Below are positions 42,197 to 51,790 of a stretch of DNA of 64,000 nucleotides, one piece after another. Position numbers and translations under genes: made by a program. Origin of the DNA: Bacilli bacterium. Its GTDB lineage: Bacteria; Bacillota_I; Bacilli_A; RFN20; CAG-826. The notes under the pieces are model-generated. The model did no database searches. It saw only the letters and a program-made list of their open reading frames with translations, and was not told where the DNA came from. Within the stretch, counting starts at the first letter, position 1. Each line of letters opens with the position of its first letter. The stretch lies in the NCBI GenBank assembly GCA_900767825.1, contig CAAGAN010000028.1, positions 1 through 64,000 of the forward strand, read 5' to 3'.

Positions 42197-43831
42197 ATGA
42201 AAAGAAAATCATTAATTACATTAACTCTTCCACTTATCCTAGGGATTGCTAGCTGTGCAGGAGAAAGCACTTCAAGTAGCAGTCAAACTAATAAAGAAAC
42301 GGAAGATAGTTCAACCGTCGTTACAACTGAGTCTAGCAAAGATAGCACTTCTTCAGTTGACCCGAATCAATTGAATCTAAAATTTGCTATCGCCGGAGAT
42401 GAAGCCATTTTATTGAAAGTCAGTGGGAATGTTGAAGAAGTCGAAATCCCTTCAACTTATGAAGGTAAACCAGTCACTAGAATTGGTGAAAATGCATTTG
42501 AAGGTATGACAAAAATGAGAAAGCTAGTCCTTAATGAAGGTGTTAGGGAAATAGAGAAAAGTGCTTTCTCTGGTTGCACTAATCTTGATGACATTGCTTT
42601 ACCAAGTTCATTAAGAAAAATAGATAACTACGCGTTCGTAAATATCCCTTATCTAGAAACGCTTACTTTACCTGAAGGGCTAGTCGAAATCGGTTCTGCC
42701 GTATTTTCTGGCTGTAAGGGGCTAAAAAATATATCAATACCTAATTCAATAGAAAAAATTGGCGGGAATAATTTTTCTAGTGAGAAACTAATAACCACCA
42801 CCTATGAAGGAATCGATTATTTAGGCAATGAAACTAATCCATACGTCTTAGCGTTCAGGCTTAACGAAGGCAATGCTTCGCCTGCCTCTATTAAATTACA
42901 CGAGAATACCAAAGTACTTGGTGGTTCCTTATTGGAAAGTGAATCTAGCGTTACTAACATCACCTTAAACGATGGGCTAGTTACAATTGGAGGAAGCTCA
43001 TTAAGAGGTACTTCTATTACTTCGATTACTATACCAAGTTCAGTAAAGACTATTTCTGAATATGCCTTCAGTGGTTGCAAATCCCTAAAAGAATGCACGA
43101 TTAACGGGAATGGGCTAAAAACAATTGAACACGAGGCCTTCTCTGGAGCAGCCGCCTTAACCAAATTAGATATACCAAGTTCAGTTGAAGAAATCGGTTA
43201 TTATGCATTCACTGAATTCGATTCTGCTTCAAGTTTTACCTATAACGTGAAGGATAACGGCAATTACATCGGAAACGAAGCTGATCCATATCATGCCTTT
43301 ATCGGAATGGTTGATAACAAAGCCACTGCATTTACTTTGGATTCATCAGTTAAAATCCTAGCAGGACAATGTTTTAGAGATGCAACTAACCTTGCTTCCA
43401 TTACTATTCCAAATTCAGTTACCTATATTGGGGATGGGGCTTTCTTCCAAGCAACATCATTAACCTCAATAACCATTCCATCTAGTGTAAAAATAATGGA
43501 AGGCGCTACATTTGATTCTTGTTCTTCTTTAACTTCTATCAAACTAGAAAACTCCCCATCCGTATTAAAATCAGGATTTGCCCAATCTTGCACTTCCTTA
43601 ACCTCGTTTACTATCCCAAGCAGTGTTAAGAAATTAGAAACCGGCCTATTTGATAGAGATGCTTCTCTAGAAGAATTATATATCCCATCAACAGTAGTCG
43701 AGATTGAATCTGGTGCGATTAGAAGCGTTCCAAACACAGTTTTAAATATCCAAGCAGAAAAAGCTTTGCCAATGTATGAAAAGAATTGGTTTAGCGGTGT
43801 TAAAGAATTCCATTACGGTATTAATAAATAG
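42197..43831 (+). CDS. BspA-like leucine-rich repeat lipoprotein
   Basis: This 544-residue surface lipoprotein has a signal peptide with lipobox GIASC (Cys 20), then a Ser/Thr-rich linker to about residue 55, then tandem LRR_5 repeats to the end. Repeat units follow the pattern of IPSSVKTISEYAFSGCKSL, about 23 residues each, with at least ten copies, some interrupted by 'YxGNExxPYxAF' spacers. BspA-type repeats in host-associated bacteria often bind host or partner proteins; here the ligand is unknown. It is followed at 18 nt by the next lipoprotein gene. Confidence 0.88.
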   Translation: MKRKSLITLTLPLILGIASCAGESTSSSSQTNKETEDSSTVVTTESSKDSTSSVDPNQLNLKFAIAGDEAILLKVSGNVEEVEIPSTYEGKPVTRIGENAFEGMTKMRKLVLNEGVREIEKSAFSGCTNLDDIALPSSLRKIDNYAFVNIPYLETLTLPEGLVEIGSAVFSGCKGLKNISIPNSIEKIGGNNFSSEKLITTTYEGIDYLGNETNPYVLAFRLNEGNASPASIKLHENTKVLGGSLLESESSVTNITLNDGLVTIGGSSLRGTSITSITIPSSVKTISEYAFSGCKSLKECTINGNGLKTIEHEAFSGAAALTKLDIPSSVEEIGYYAFTEFDSASSFTYNVKDNGNYIGNEADPYHAFIGMVDNKATAFTLDSSVKILAGQCFRDATNLASITIPNSVTYIGDGAFFQATSLTSITIPSSVKIMEGATFDSCSSLTSIKLENSPSVLKSGFAQSCTSLTSFTIPSSVKKLETGLFDRDASLEELYIPSTVVEIESGAIRSVPNTVLNIQAEKALPMYEKNWFSGVKEFHYGINK

Positions 43832-43849
43832 CAAAGGACAATATATAAA

Positions 43850-45787
43850 ATGAAACAAAAACTATTATTTACTTTATGCGCGTCTATTTTAACTTTAGGA
43901 ATCTCTTCCTGTGGGACTGAGGTTTCTTCTTCTAAAACTAGTTCAACTGAAGGAACTTCTGAAGTTAGCAAAACCGATACAGAGTCTACTACAACTAGTC
44001 AAACAAGCAAAACTACAAGTGAAACCACTAGCGAATCTACCTCTGAATCTTCTACTTCTATAATTGAAGATAATGCTAATCTTGCTCAAGTTAAGCAGGC
44101 CTTAACGAATGCATCTAGTTTAGTATCCACCAAGACAATCAAATCCTCTTTATCAATTAGAGAAAATGAATATCGTCAAGTTGAAGTTGATGGAGTCCAA
44201 ACATTAAAAAATACTAGATACTCTATATCAAATAGCACCTTATCCTTCTTTGCTAATAAAGTATTTTCAGTCGAAGAAGAAAGAATCAATTCCGCTACAA
44301 ACGATACTGAAGAAAACACCAAGACCAAGACTAATTATGGAATTGCAAATGGCGTTTTTGTAAAAGAAGTTTCTGATTATTCAAAAGATGATGATAAATA
44401 TGAAGTCAATTCATTAAAATCCAAAGGAGAAAAAGTCGGAACCGAAATAAGTGAAGAAAACACTAACAACGTCTTTGCTAACGGCTTATTTAATGTTGTT
44501 ACAACTTCGTTAAATAAGAAAGACCAATATAACCCAGTTGCTTATATCACAGCCAATTATCTTGATAAATTCAAAAATGGCCATGTTAACAAAAAAGAAA
44601 ATTCCTATTCTTTAAGTGCAGAAGAAACAACTAAAGATGATGTCGATAATGATGTGTTTAACGAATATCAATTAACATTATCTTTTAATAATGATGGGGC
44701 TTTGCTAAATGCAGAAGGCACCTTCGCTGCTTTTGAATCTAACGCAGGGGTCAAAGGAAATAAGAATTTTGAATATATTGTTACCTTTAACCAAGAAGTC
44801 GGAGCTAGAACAAATTCCGATTTGGATTTTGATAAATATTTCTTCCAAAACGAAGAAGAATTATCAATTGGTTTCTCTACTACTAAACTAGGAACAGTTG
44901 AAGATAACATCAAATCATTAGATACCCCATACTTCATTAGAGTTACCAAAAACATTGCTAGCAAGAACGAAAATATTGATAAGGTAAAGTTATTTAACGT
45001 TACAAACGCCGCTAACAAAGATTGCTCTTCTTGCTATGAATTAGTCGAAGAAGATGATGCCACTAAGTTCACCTTAAAAAAGGCTGGTAGTTATACACTT
45101 CATTTTAAGACAACAAAGATTGAAGATATCCAAGTTAATATTAGTGTTATTGCAAACGAGATTACCTCCATCGCATTCCCAGAAATGCATTTAATCCATA
45201 GTTCGTTCAACAAAGACAATTCATATCTCCCTGGTTCAACATTAAAAGGAGAAACTCCATTTGCAATCGAAGCCGGCGGAGAAAATGCTACTGATGATAT
45301 TTCTTTCTCTATCAGTGGAGATGATTCTGCTACAGTCACAAAAACTGAAACTGCTTTTAGTTACAAACTAAATACAACCAAGGCATCTACCTTATCAATC
45401 AAAGCAACTTCTAAGACTTTAGGTGAAAGTAAGTCCATCACCAAGCAAGTCAAGGTTTATGATACAACTGATGAAGGCATCGCTGCTTTCTTAGGAAATA
45501 CTGCCTGGTCAACCGCTGGGAATACTACTGGCAACATCAAAACACTTACATTTGGCTATGAAAGCGGAACCACTGGCACATTTGAATTAGTAGTTAATAA
45601 TACTGATGCAGTTGTAAGTGGAACTTATTCAGTTGCAAATGGAGCCGTTTCAGTTGAAGTAAAAGAAAACCCAAGCAAGAGTAAAATTGTCCTAAATAGT
45701 ATCAAAGTCACCGAAGGAAGAGGCGATATAGTTGTCGTCGTCAGTAGAGCCGGATCCGTTAGACCTGAATACGTCTTGCAAAACTAG
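43850..45787 (+). CDS. Large Ser/Thr-rich lipoprotein
   Basis: This 645-residue lipoprotein has lipobox GISSC (Cys 21), followed by about 50 residues made almost wholly of Ser, Thr and Glu, a flexible tether. The rest is beta-rich: a long central part with alternating polar stretches, an Ig-like segment near KAGSYTLHFKTTKIEDIQV, and a C-terminal domain of about 110 residues resembling small beta-sandwich lipocalin-like or 'extracellular add-on' domains. No enzyme motif is visible and I assign no function. It is the middle gene of three adjacent lipoproteins. Confidence 0.75.
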   Translation: MKQKLLFTLCASILTLGISSCGTEVSSSKTSSTEGTSEVSKTDTESTTTSQTSKTTSETTSESTSESSTSIIEDNANLAQVKQALTNASSLVSTKTIKSSLSIRENEYRQVEVDGVQTLKNTRYSISNSTLSFFANKVFSVEEERINSATNDTEENTKTKTNYGIANGVFVKEVSDYSKDDDKYEVNSLKSKGEKVGTEISEENTNNVFANGLFNVVTTSLNKKDQYNPVAYITANYLDKFKNGHVNKKENSYSLSAEETTKDDVDNDVFNEYQLTLSFNNDGALLNAEGTFAAFESNAGVKGNKNFEYIVTFNQEVGARTNSDLDFDKYFFQNEEELSIGFSTTKLGTVEDNIKSLDTPYFIRVTKNIASKNENIDKVKLFNVTNAANKDCSSCYELVEEDDATKFTLKKAGSYTLHFKTTKIEDIQVNISVIANEITSIAFPEMHLIHSSFNKDNSYLPGSTLKGETPFAIEAGGENATDDISFSISGDDSATVTKTETAFSYKLNTTKASTLSIKATSKTLGESKSITKQVKVYDTTDEGIAAFLGNTAWSTAGNTTGNIKTLTFGYESGTTGTFELVVNNTDAVVSGTYSVANGAVSVEVKENPSKSKIVLNSIKVTEGRGDIVVVVSRAGSVRPEYVLQN

Positions 45788-45795
45788 GAGTTTAT

Positions 45796-47523
45796 ATGAA
45801 TAAAAAATTATTAATTATTTCATTGCCACTTCTAACTTTATTAGTAGGTTGCAACGAGCCAGTTTCTTCCTCCTCTCCTATTTCTAGCGAAACCCTATCT
45901 TCAAAAATAAACCAAGAAACCCAACTAGAAGAAACTCTAGAAAAGCTAAAAGAAGGATATAAATTAGAAGTACTTTATAACCAACATGTTAAAGTTGCAT
46001 CTGGAAATGAATCAGAAAGTGATTTCTTTAAGTTACTAGATATATCCGCTAGCAAAGACATTTATAGATCAACTTCCTATAAAGAAGTAACGGATGTATC
46101 TCTTGTCAATAAAGAATCATTTGTTAATGATATCTCTTATAGCAACAAGAACGGAAAACTAGTCGAATCTAGATTAACAGTAGAAAATGTGATTGAAGAT
46201 AAGCAAGTCGTTGATTCTTCTTCATCTCCTATTACTTGGGCTGATTCTAATCTAGATAACTTCTTTGGAGTATTTAATTTTGCCTCACTAGAAAAGAATA
46301 AAGAAGGCAATTATATCTATAAAGGAAAGATAAACGCCTTACAAAGACATAAAATAGCAGCCCAGTTACTAGGGATAGATGAATCAGGCCGTGCGATTAA
46401 TGAAATTAGCTTTAGTTTTGAAGGCGAAGATCTTTATCTAAACGTTAAATTCGACACATACCAAACTACTATTTTAGGAGGTATGGCCGTAGTTGATGTT
46501 ACAGATAATATCAAAGCTAAAATCATTAAAGCTGGTGAAATAGCTGCCCCAATAAGCAAAATCGAAAAAGAAGAAGATAAGACTTTTGCCGACGCTTTTA
46601 AAAAGCTACAAAACCTTAACTTCAAAACTACTGCTAAAAATTATGAAATCAAATATAAAGATGGTAGGTACGAATTAGCTAGTAGCGCTTCTTGCCTAGT
46701 CTCTTCTTCATCAATCCAAACTACTATCAAAGATGAAAACGAAAAGATAGTTTCTGATGATGTTTATTTTAAGACTGAACACGGAATGCAAAAGGCTGTT
46801 AAATTTGGTAACGAATATTACGCTAGTTTAACTCCAGTTGATAGAGCTATCTCTTCTTATTTCCCGACCTACAAGATTTCTAGCGTATTCTTTAATAAAG
46901 AAGGATATAAATATACCCTAGATAATGCATACACGGGGTTAATATCCTCTACTTATTTATTCTCACCATTCGTTAATGACGACATTAAGAATCTAGAGAT
47001 TACAATAAGCGATTCTAGGATTGATATTGTTTCAACTAGCGATGGCAATGGGACAACCGTATTTGGAGAAAAAGAAGAATTTAGCTATGAAGAAATCGGA
47101 ACCCAAACTGATTTTGATTCTAGTGTAGTTAAATATGATTCCTCTACTTTATCATGGAAGAAAGTAATTAGAGATTCTTCTACTTATAAAAGCTTAGTAT
47201 CCCAGGCTATAAACGAGGAGACATTAAATAAAATTCCTTTCTTTGGAGGAGTTTATGTAGAGGCTAAATATGTTGAATCTGGTTTCTCTTATCCATATTT
47301 ATCAGTAACAGTAAATAGCCAAACCCAAGCCCAGGAATTAGAAACTAGATATGATGCTGCTCTTCCTTTAGCAGGATTTAAACTTAATAAAAAGACTGAG
47401 GCATATGAAATAAGCGTTGGAAGTGAAACACTTCAAGTAGTCCCTGTAGCACAGGCAATGCAAGATTTATCAGGAAATACTTCATATGTATTTGCCTTGA
47501 TCCTAAATAAAATAAGCAAATAA
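45796..47523 (+). CDS. Large lipoprotein, hypothetical
   Basis: This 575-residue lipoprotein has lipobox LLVGC (Cys 19) and a short Ser-rich tether. The central part alternates Lys/Glu/Tyr-rich strands, with repeated local patterns such as SSSSPITWADSNLDNFFG and KNYEIKYKDGRYEL that also occur in spirit in the preceding protein, so the two may share ancestry. No catalytic motif or known domain is recognisable. AGGAG lies 6 nt before the ATG, 9 nt after the preceding stop, so all three genes form one operon closed by a terminator. Confidence 0.72.
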   Translation: MNKKLLIISLPLLTLLVGCNEPVSSSSPISSETLSSKINQETQLEETLEKLKEGYKLEVLYNQHVKVASGNESESDFFKLLDISASKDIYRSTSYKEVTDVSLVNKESFVNDISYSNKNGKLVESRLTVENVIEDKQVVDSSSSPITWADSNLDNFFGVFNFASLEKNKEGNYIYKGKINALQRHKIAAQLLGIDESGRAINEISFSFEGEDLYLNVKFDTYQTTILGGMAVVDVTDNIKAKIIKAGEIAAPISKIEKEEDKTFADAFKKLQNLNFKTTAKNYEIKYKDGRYELASSASCLVSSSSIQTTIKDENEKIVSDDVYFKTEHGMQKAVKFGNEYYASLTPVDRAISSYFPTYKISSVFFNKEGYKYTLDNAYTGLISSTYLFSPFVNDDIKNLEITISDSRIDIVSTSDGNGTTVFGEKEEFSYEEIGTQTDFDSSVVKYDSSTLSWKKVIRDSSTYKSLVSQAINEETLNKIPFFGGVYVEAKYVESGFSYPYLSVTVNSQTQAQELETRYDAALPLAGFKLNKKTEAYEISVGSETLQVVPVAQAMQDLSGNTSYVFALILNKISK

Positions 47524-47542
47524 CTAACGCAATAACGATTAA

Positions 47543-47567
47543 GGGCAGGATTAACTGCTCTTTTTCA
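47543..47567 (+). terminator. Terminator of the lipoprotein cluster
   Basis: GGGCAG and CTGCTC (47543-47548 with 47555-47560, one G-U pair, 6-nt loop) are followed by TTTTTC. Confidence 0.75.
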
Positions 47568-47596
47568 TTTTAGACATCTATGTTTTGAAAAAGCGT

Positions 47597-47602
47597 TATA
47601 AT
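47597..47602 (+). promoter_or_regulatory. recN -10 box with start codon 6 nt downstream
   Basis: A consensus TATAAT ends 6 nt before the GTG start, with no Shine-Dalgarno sequence. A TAGACA lies 20 bp upstream at 47571-47576, longer than the ideal 17 bp. The layout is identical to that of the exonuclease gene at 12700. Confidence 0.55.
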
Positions 47603-47608
47603 AAGTCC

Positions 47609-49276
47609 GTGTTAAAAAGACTTTGTATTAATAACCTTGCAATTATCTCCAATATAGATTCGACATTCGAAGATGGTTTTAGCGTTCTTACAGGTGAAAC
47701 AGGAGCTGGCAAAAGCCTTGTAATCGATTCGCTTTCCCTCCTATTAGGAAGCAGGGCCTCAACTGAATTAATTAGAAAAGGAGAAGAAAAGGCTATCGTA
47801 AAAGGTTATTTTGAAGTTAATAAGCCCCAACTAGAAGCCTTGTTCTTAAAATTAAATATCCCTTATAACCAAGGCGAAATAGAAATAGAAAGAGTAATAG
47901 GAAGAAATAAGAGTTACATCAAAGTCAATAACACCCCTACTAACTTATTGGATTTATCTAAAATCGCTCCCTTTTTAGCAGATATCCACTCCCAATTCGA
48001 TTTTGAAAAGATATTAAATGAAGATAATTATCTAGGTATCATAGATGGGTTTTCTTTTGATTTAATTTCATCTTATAAAGAGAAATATCAAGCTGCCCTG
48101 AATCAATATAAAGTAGCTAAAGAAGCCTATTCATCATTATTAGAGAAGCAAAAGCAAATCGATTCCAATTATGATTTCTATTTATATCAATATAACGAAT
48201 TGAAGCAAATGGATTTAAAAGAAGATGAAGAAAAGCAAATCCAAGAAGAAATATCCCTACTAGAAAACTTTGATAAAATCCATTCTCTCCAAGAAGAGAC
48301 AAAAGAGTTGCTTAACGGAGATTTCCTAGATAAATTCTTTGAATTGGATAATAACCTTGAAAAGCTTTCTTCCTACCAAGAAAAATATAAAGAAGCCTAT
48401 TCATTAATAGATGAAAGATATCTTGAATTAAATGATTATTTGTCTTCATTAAAGAGGAAATTCGACGATATTGATTATGATCCTGCTAGATTAGATGAAT
48501 TAAATCAAAGGCAAGTGGATATAATCGCCTTAAAAAGAAAATATAAGAAGGATTTCAATGAACTTCTTTCCTATAAAGATGAATTGTCATTGCTACTAGA
48601 AAATAAGGATAATCTTTCTAATGAAATAAATAAAAAGAAGGAAGAAATGGATAAATTATTCCTTGCTACATTAGAGAAGGGGAAAGAATTAAGCAAGGTA
48701 AGGCAATCTTTATCAAATAAAATTGAAAAAGAATTAGAACGTAGCCTTAATGATCTTCTTTTAAAAGCTGAGTTTAAGATAATGTTTATTCCAAACGAAA
48801 AAGAAGATGATTCAATTTTCCTTGAAAGTGGCATAGATAAAATAGATTTCCTAATCGAAACAAATGTAGGAGAAGGATTAAAGAGCTTATCCAAGATAAT
48901 ATCAGGAGGAGAGGCTAGCAGGATTATGCTTGCTTTTAAATCTTTATTCATAAAAGCCAACAAGGTACCTACTGTTATATTCGATGAAATCGATACAGGT
49001 ATATCAGGAGAGACTGCCCAGGCCGTTGCTAGGAAAATAAAAGAAATATCTTTATCCACCCAGGTAATTTCTATTACCCATATGCCTCAAGTTGCTTCAC
49101 TTAGCGATCACCACATCTTGATTAGCAAGCTCATAAAAGATGGCAGGACGTATGCTAAAATGAAAGAATTGAACCTAGAAGAAAAGATTAAACAAGTCGC
49201 ATATCTAATTTCAGGAGACAAAATCACCCCTTCCCAACTAGAATATGCAAAAGAAATGGTTTTAGGAAGTAATTAA
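47609..49276 (+). CDS. recN: DNA repair protein RecN
   Basis: RecN is an SMC-like ATPase acting early in double-strand break repair. The Walker A TGETGAGKS lies near residues 29-37, a long coiled-coil region covers about 150-370, and the C-terminal half has ISGGEASRIMLAFK (signature) and VIFDEIDTGISG (Walker B). The length of about 555 is normal. I start at the GTG at 47609, whose product VLKRLCINNLAII aligns with the family; the frame is open eight codons further to a TTG. Confidence 0.95.
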   Translation: MLKRLCINNLAIISNIDSTFEDGFSVLTGETGAGKSLVIDSLSLLLGSRASTELIRKGEEKAIVKGYFEVNKPQLEALFLKLNIPYNQGEIEIERVIGRNKSYIKVNNTPTNLLDLSKIAPFLADIHSQFDFEKILNEDNYLGIIDGFSFDLISSYKEKYQAALNQYKVAKEAYSSLLEKQKQIDSNYDFYLYQYNELKQMDLKEDEEKQIQEEISLLENFDKIHSLQEETKELLNGDFLDKFFELDNNLEKLSSYQEKYKEAYSLIDERYLELNDYLSSLKRKFDDIDYDPARLDELNQRQVDIIALKRKYKKDFNELLSYKDELSLLLENKDNLSNEINKKKEEMDKLFLATLEKGKELSKVRQSLSNKIEKELERSLNDLLLKAEFKIMFIPNEKEDDSIFLESGIDKIDFLIETNVGEGLKSLSKIISGGEASRIMLAFKSLFIKANKVPTVIFDEIDTGISGETAQAVARKIKEISLSTQVISITHMPQVASLSDHHILISKLIKDGRTYAKMKELNLEEKIKQVAYLISGDKITPSQLEYAKEMVLGSN

Positions 49277-49305
49277 AAACGTGGCAATCAACCACGTTTT
49301 GCTTT
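49272..49305. terminator. Bidirectional terminator between recN and the dipeptidase
   Basis: AAAACGTGG and CCACGTTTT (49276-49284 with 49292-49300, 7-nt loop) are flanked by A-rich and T-rich sequence and serve both convergent genes. Confidence 0.85.
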
Positions 49306-49307
49306 AT

Positions 49308-50771
49308 TTAGTTATCACTTCTAGCGAATGAGTTTTTCATTAGCAAGGAAGATTCAAACAATACTTTATCCAATACCTTGTCGGTATGTTTTTGAATTAT
49401 TCTAGCAATCTCATCATTAGCCCTTATTAATAATGTTTTATCCTTATTAGATTTAAATTCAGCATCGAATTTATTTAGTAACCTATAAGCATCATTGCTG
49501 CAAGCATTTTGGTAACGTTCAATATGGATGTCATTCTTTTGGAAATGGGCATCCGCTAAAGCAGAAACTAGTCTAGAAGCCCAGTAGAAAGAAGATGTGT
49601 CAACTCTTAAAGTTGTATTGTTCAAATAGTCAGGTACTTTGTCTACATTTGCATATATAGGTAGCATTGCATTAAATGCATTAGAAGCAAAGCAAACCCA
49701 TTCAAGTGCAGATATTTCTTCTTCAACACCGTTTCTAATTTCTAATAATGCTAAGAAAGAAGTACGGTTAACTCCGATTGGACGATATATATTCTTCTTG
49801 CTAGAATCGCCTTTTCCATATGGGTCATATTCAGTTCCTTGGTAATGAGAAGAAAGGAGATATTTGACATCATTAATAGTAAGCAAATGCTCTGGGATTA
49901 ATTTAAATGGGATATCATCATCTTCTGGGCCATAATCTCTATCTTCACCAGTCCATTTGATAGTTCTTGGACAAATCCGCTTACCCATATACCAAGCCCT
50001 AGGAGTGTTATAGATATGGTCAGAATCGTCATGGCTACCAAAGGCTACACGTGGATTAAATTTATCGCCTTTTCCTGTATAAAGATGGTATTTTTCAATA
50101 AATTCTTTTAAATCCGCTGAACACATGTAGTTGTTTTGGCTTCCATAGGCATCAATAAAATCAAAATCATCCATACCAAATTGGTTAGGCATGATAACTA
50201 CTTCAGTTTCTTTTACCCTTCTAGCAATCCAATGATGGCCCCCGATAGTTTCTAGCCACCAAATATCATTTTTATCAGAGAAGGCAATCCCATTAGGTTC
50301 ATATGTTCCATATTCTTCTAATAACTTGCCTAATCTACTAACCCCTTCTTTCGCGTTGCTTATAAAAGGCAAGACAAGGGAAACTAAATCTTCTTCCCCT
50401 ATACCGCCTTTAATTTCCTTGCCGTCTTTAAATTCTAATTCGACATAAGGATCCGCTCCTAATACCCTAGGGTTACTAGTTATAGTTTCTGTAGCAGACA
50501 TAGCTACATTCTTTTCATTAATCCCAGCAGCACCCCAGACACCTTCATTAGGATCAACGTTAGGCATTAAAGTATGTCTATATCCTTTATTAGGTAATTT
50601 AACTTCCACACGGGAATTAATTGATTTATAGGTTTTCTCTCCTTCATAAGCAGGGACTACCACTAATTTCTTAACATGAAATACTCCACTAGGAGAATCA
50701 TCGTTTCTAGCTATTATTGTAGACCCATTATTCGAGGCTTTCTTTCCTACTAATATTGTTGTACAAGGCAT
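49308..50771 (-). CDS. pepD: C69 family dipeptidase
   Basis: This N-terminal nucleophile hydrolase of the dipeptidase A type is expected to cleave dipeptides. The mature N-terminus begins at Cys 3 in MPCTTILVGKKAS, the catalytic residue, so no signal peptide is present and the enzyme acts in the cytoplasm. Further family blocks are ARNDDS, GVWGAAGINEKNVAMSATE, seen as WGAAGINEKN, and WWLETIGGHHWIARRV. The length of 487 is usual. A TATAAT lies 33 nt before the ATG. Confidence 0.92.
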   Translation of the reverse strand: MPCTTILVGKKASNNGSTIIARNDDSPSGVFHVKKLVVVPAYEGEKTYKSINSRVEVKLPNKGYRHTLMPNVDPNEGVWGAAGINEKNVAMSATETITSNPRVLGADPYVELEFKDGKEIKGGIGEEDLVSLVLPFISNAKEGVSRLGKLLEEYGTYEPNGIAFSDKNDIWWLETIGGHHWIARRVKETEVVIMPNQFGMDDFDFIDAYGSQNNYMCSADLKEFIEKYHLYTGKGDKFNPRVAFGSHDDSDHIYNTPRAWYMGKRICPRTIKWTGEDRDYGPEDDDIPFKLIPEHLLTINDVKYLLSSHYQGTEYDPYGKGDSSKKNIYRPIGVNRTSFLALLEIRNGVEEEISALEWVCFASNAFNAMLPIYANVDKVPDYLNNTTLRVDTSSFYWASRLVSALADAHFQKNDIHIERYQNACSNDAYRLLNKFDAEFKSNKDKTLLIRANDEIARIIQKHTDKVLDKVLFESSLLMKNSFARSDN

Positions 50772-50836
50772 AAATGTTAACTCAACTTTCCTTTCTAATT
50801 ATACCCTTAAATATCACTAGGGATAGCAATAATGCT

Positions 50837-51790
50837 TTAAGAATGTTTTTTAGTTTTGTATATAAAGTGGAATAAGCTTATTCCAATAAGCAAAAGACCC
50901 TCAATAATCCTGATAAATATTGATAATAATGATGTATTTAACATGACGTTTTCAGTCAAGGAAAGGACATAATCCAGTTTAAGGAAAGTACTATTTAAAT
51001 ATATCCCAACTATAAATAAGGCAATAAAAACAATCCCTCCGAAGACAGCAAAATCCATTCCCTTGTTAAATAAAGAACCAAACAAAAGAACAATAGATGC
51101 AAAAGTAAACGAAGAAAGTAGTCCAAAAGGAATTCGTTTAGAACAAATCTCAATTAAACCAACCTTTTCCCAGTCACTTCCATTAAATAAAAGGACATAA
51201 TCACCATCAACAATAGAAAATCCAATTAGATAAAATAAAAAATAAGCTATTAAAACAAAAACATAGTAAGAGATAAGCTTGCCGGTAATGAAATTTCGCT
51301 TACTAACATTTGTGGATAATACATTTTTATAATATGTTTTATTCTCGGTTGAAAAGAATAATTGGTAACTCAAGAAAGGGCAAAGCAATAAAAAGATGAA
51401 TGGAATGAATGAAACAAAGCAAGAATAACGTGATAGATTAATTTCTCTTCCTAACCCATCATAAGGATTAGACCCTATAACAAAGAACTTGTCATATTTA
51501 AGATTATTGCTAACGATCAAAGAAAAATATTGATACTTATAAAGATATTCAACATCCCCACTAGATTTATAAAGCTCGTAATATTTATCCATGTTCGAGC
51601 TGCACATATGCATAAACAAAGGAGCGTCTGCATTCCCGTTTTTTAATACAAATGGTAATAAAAGTATCAAAGCAAGCATACAAACTACCGAAATAATTAA
51701 AAACATAAACAAAGGTCCATCTAAAAAGACTCTTTTGCAAGAATAGATAAAAGACCTCTTAATTTCGCCTTTATATATCTGCTTTTTCAT
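50837..51790 (-). CDS. ABC-2 type exporter permease
   Basis: This 317-residue membrane protein has about six helices (one near the N-terminus, a large extracellular loop to ~110, then five more towards the C-terminus). It has the layout of ABC-2 permeases paired with BcrA-like ATPases. I start at the ATG at 51788-51790, with AGGAGA 5-6 nt upstream, overlapping the preceding permease gene by 20 bp. Substrate unknown; antimicrobial peptide resistance or export is the common role of such trios. Confidence 0.75.
   Translation of the reverse strand: MKKQIYKGEIKRSFIYSCKRVFLDGPLFMFLIISVVCMLALILLLPFVLKNGNADAPLFMHMCSSNMDKYYELYKSSGDVEYLYKYQYFSLIVSNNLKYDKFFVIGSNPYDGLGREINLSRYSCFVSFIPFIFLLLCPFLSYQLFFSTENKTYYKNVLSTNVSKRNFITGKLISYYVFVLIAYFLFYLIGFSIVDGDYVLLFNGSDWEKVGLIEICSKRIPFGLLSSFTFASIVLLFGSLFNKGMDFAVFGGIVFIALFIVGIYLNSTFLKLDYVLSLTENVMLNTSLLSIFIRIIEGLLLIGISLFHFIYKTKKHS

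Noticed and set aside
42197..43831. Tandem DNA repeats in the leucine-rich repeat gene as a CRISPR or mobile repeat
   Set aside because: The repeats are degenerate at DNA level, follow the 23-residue protein period, and lie fully in frame.
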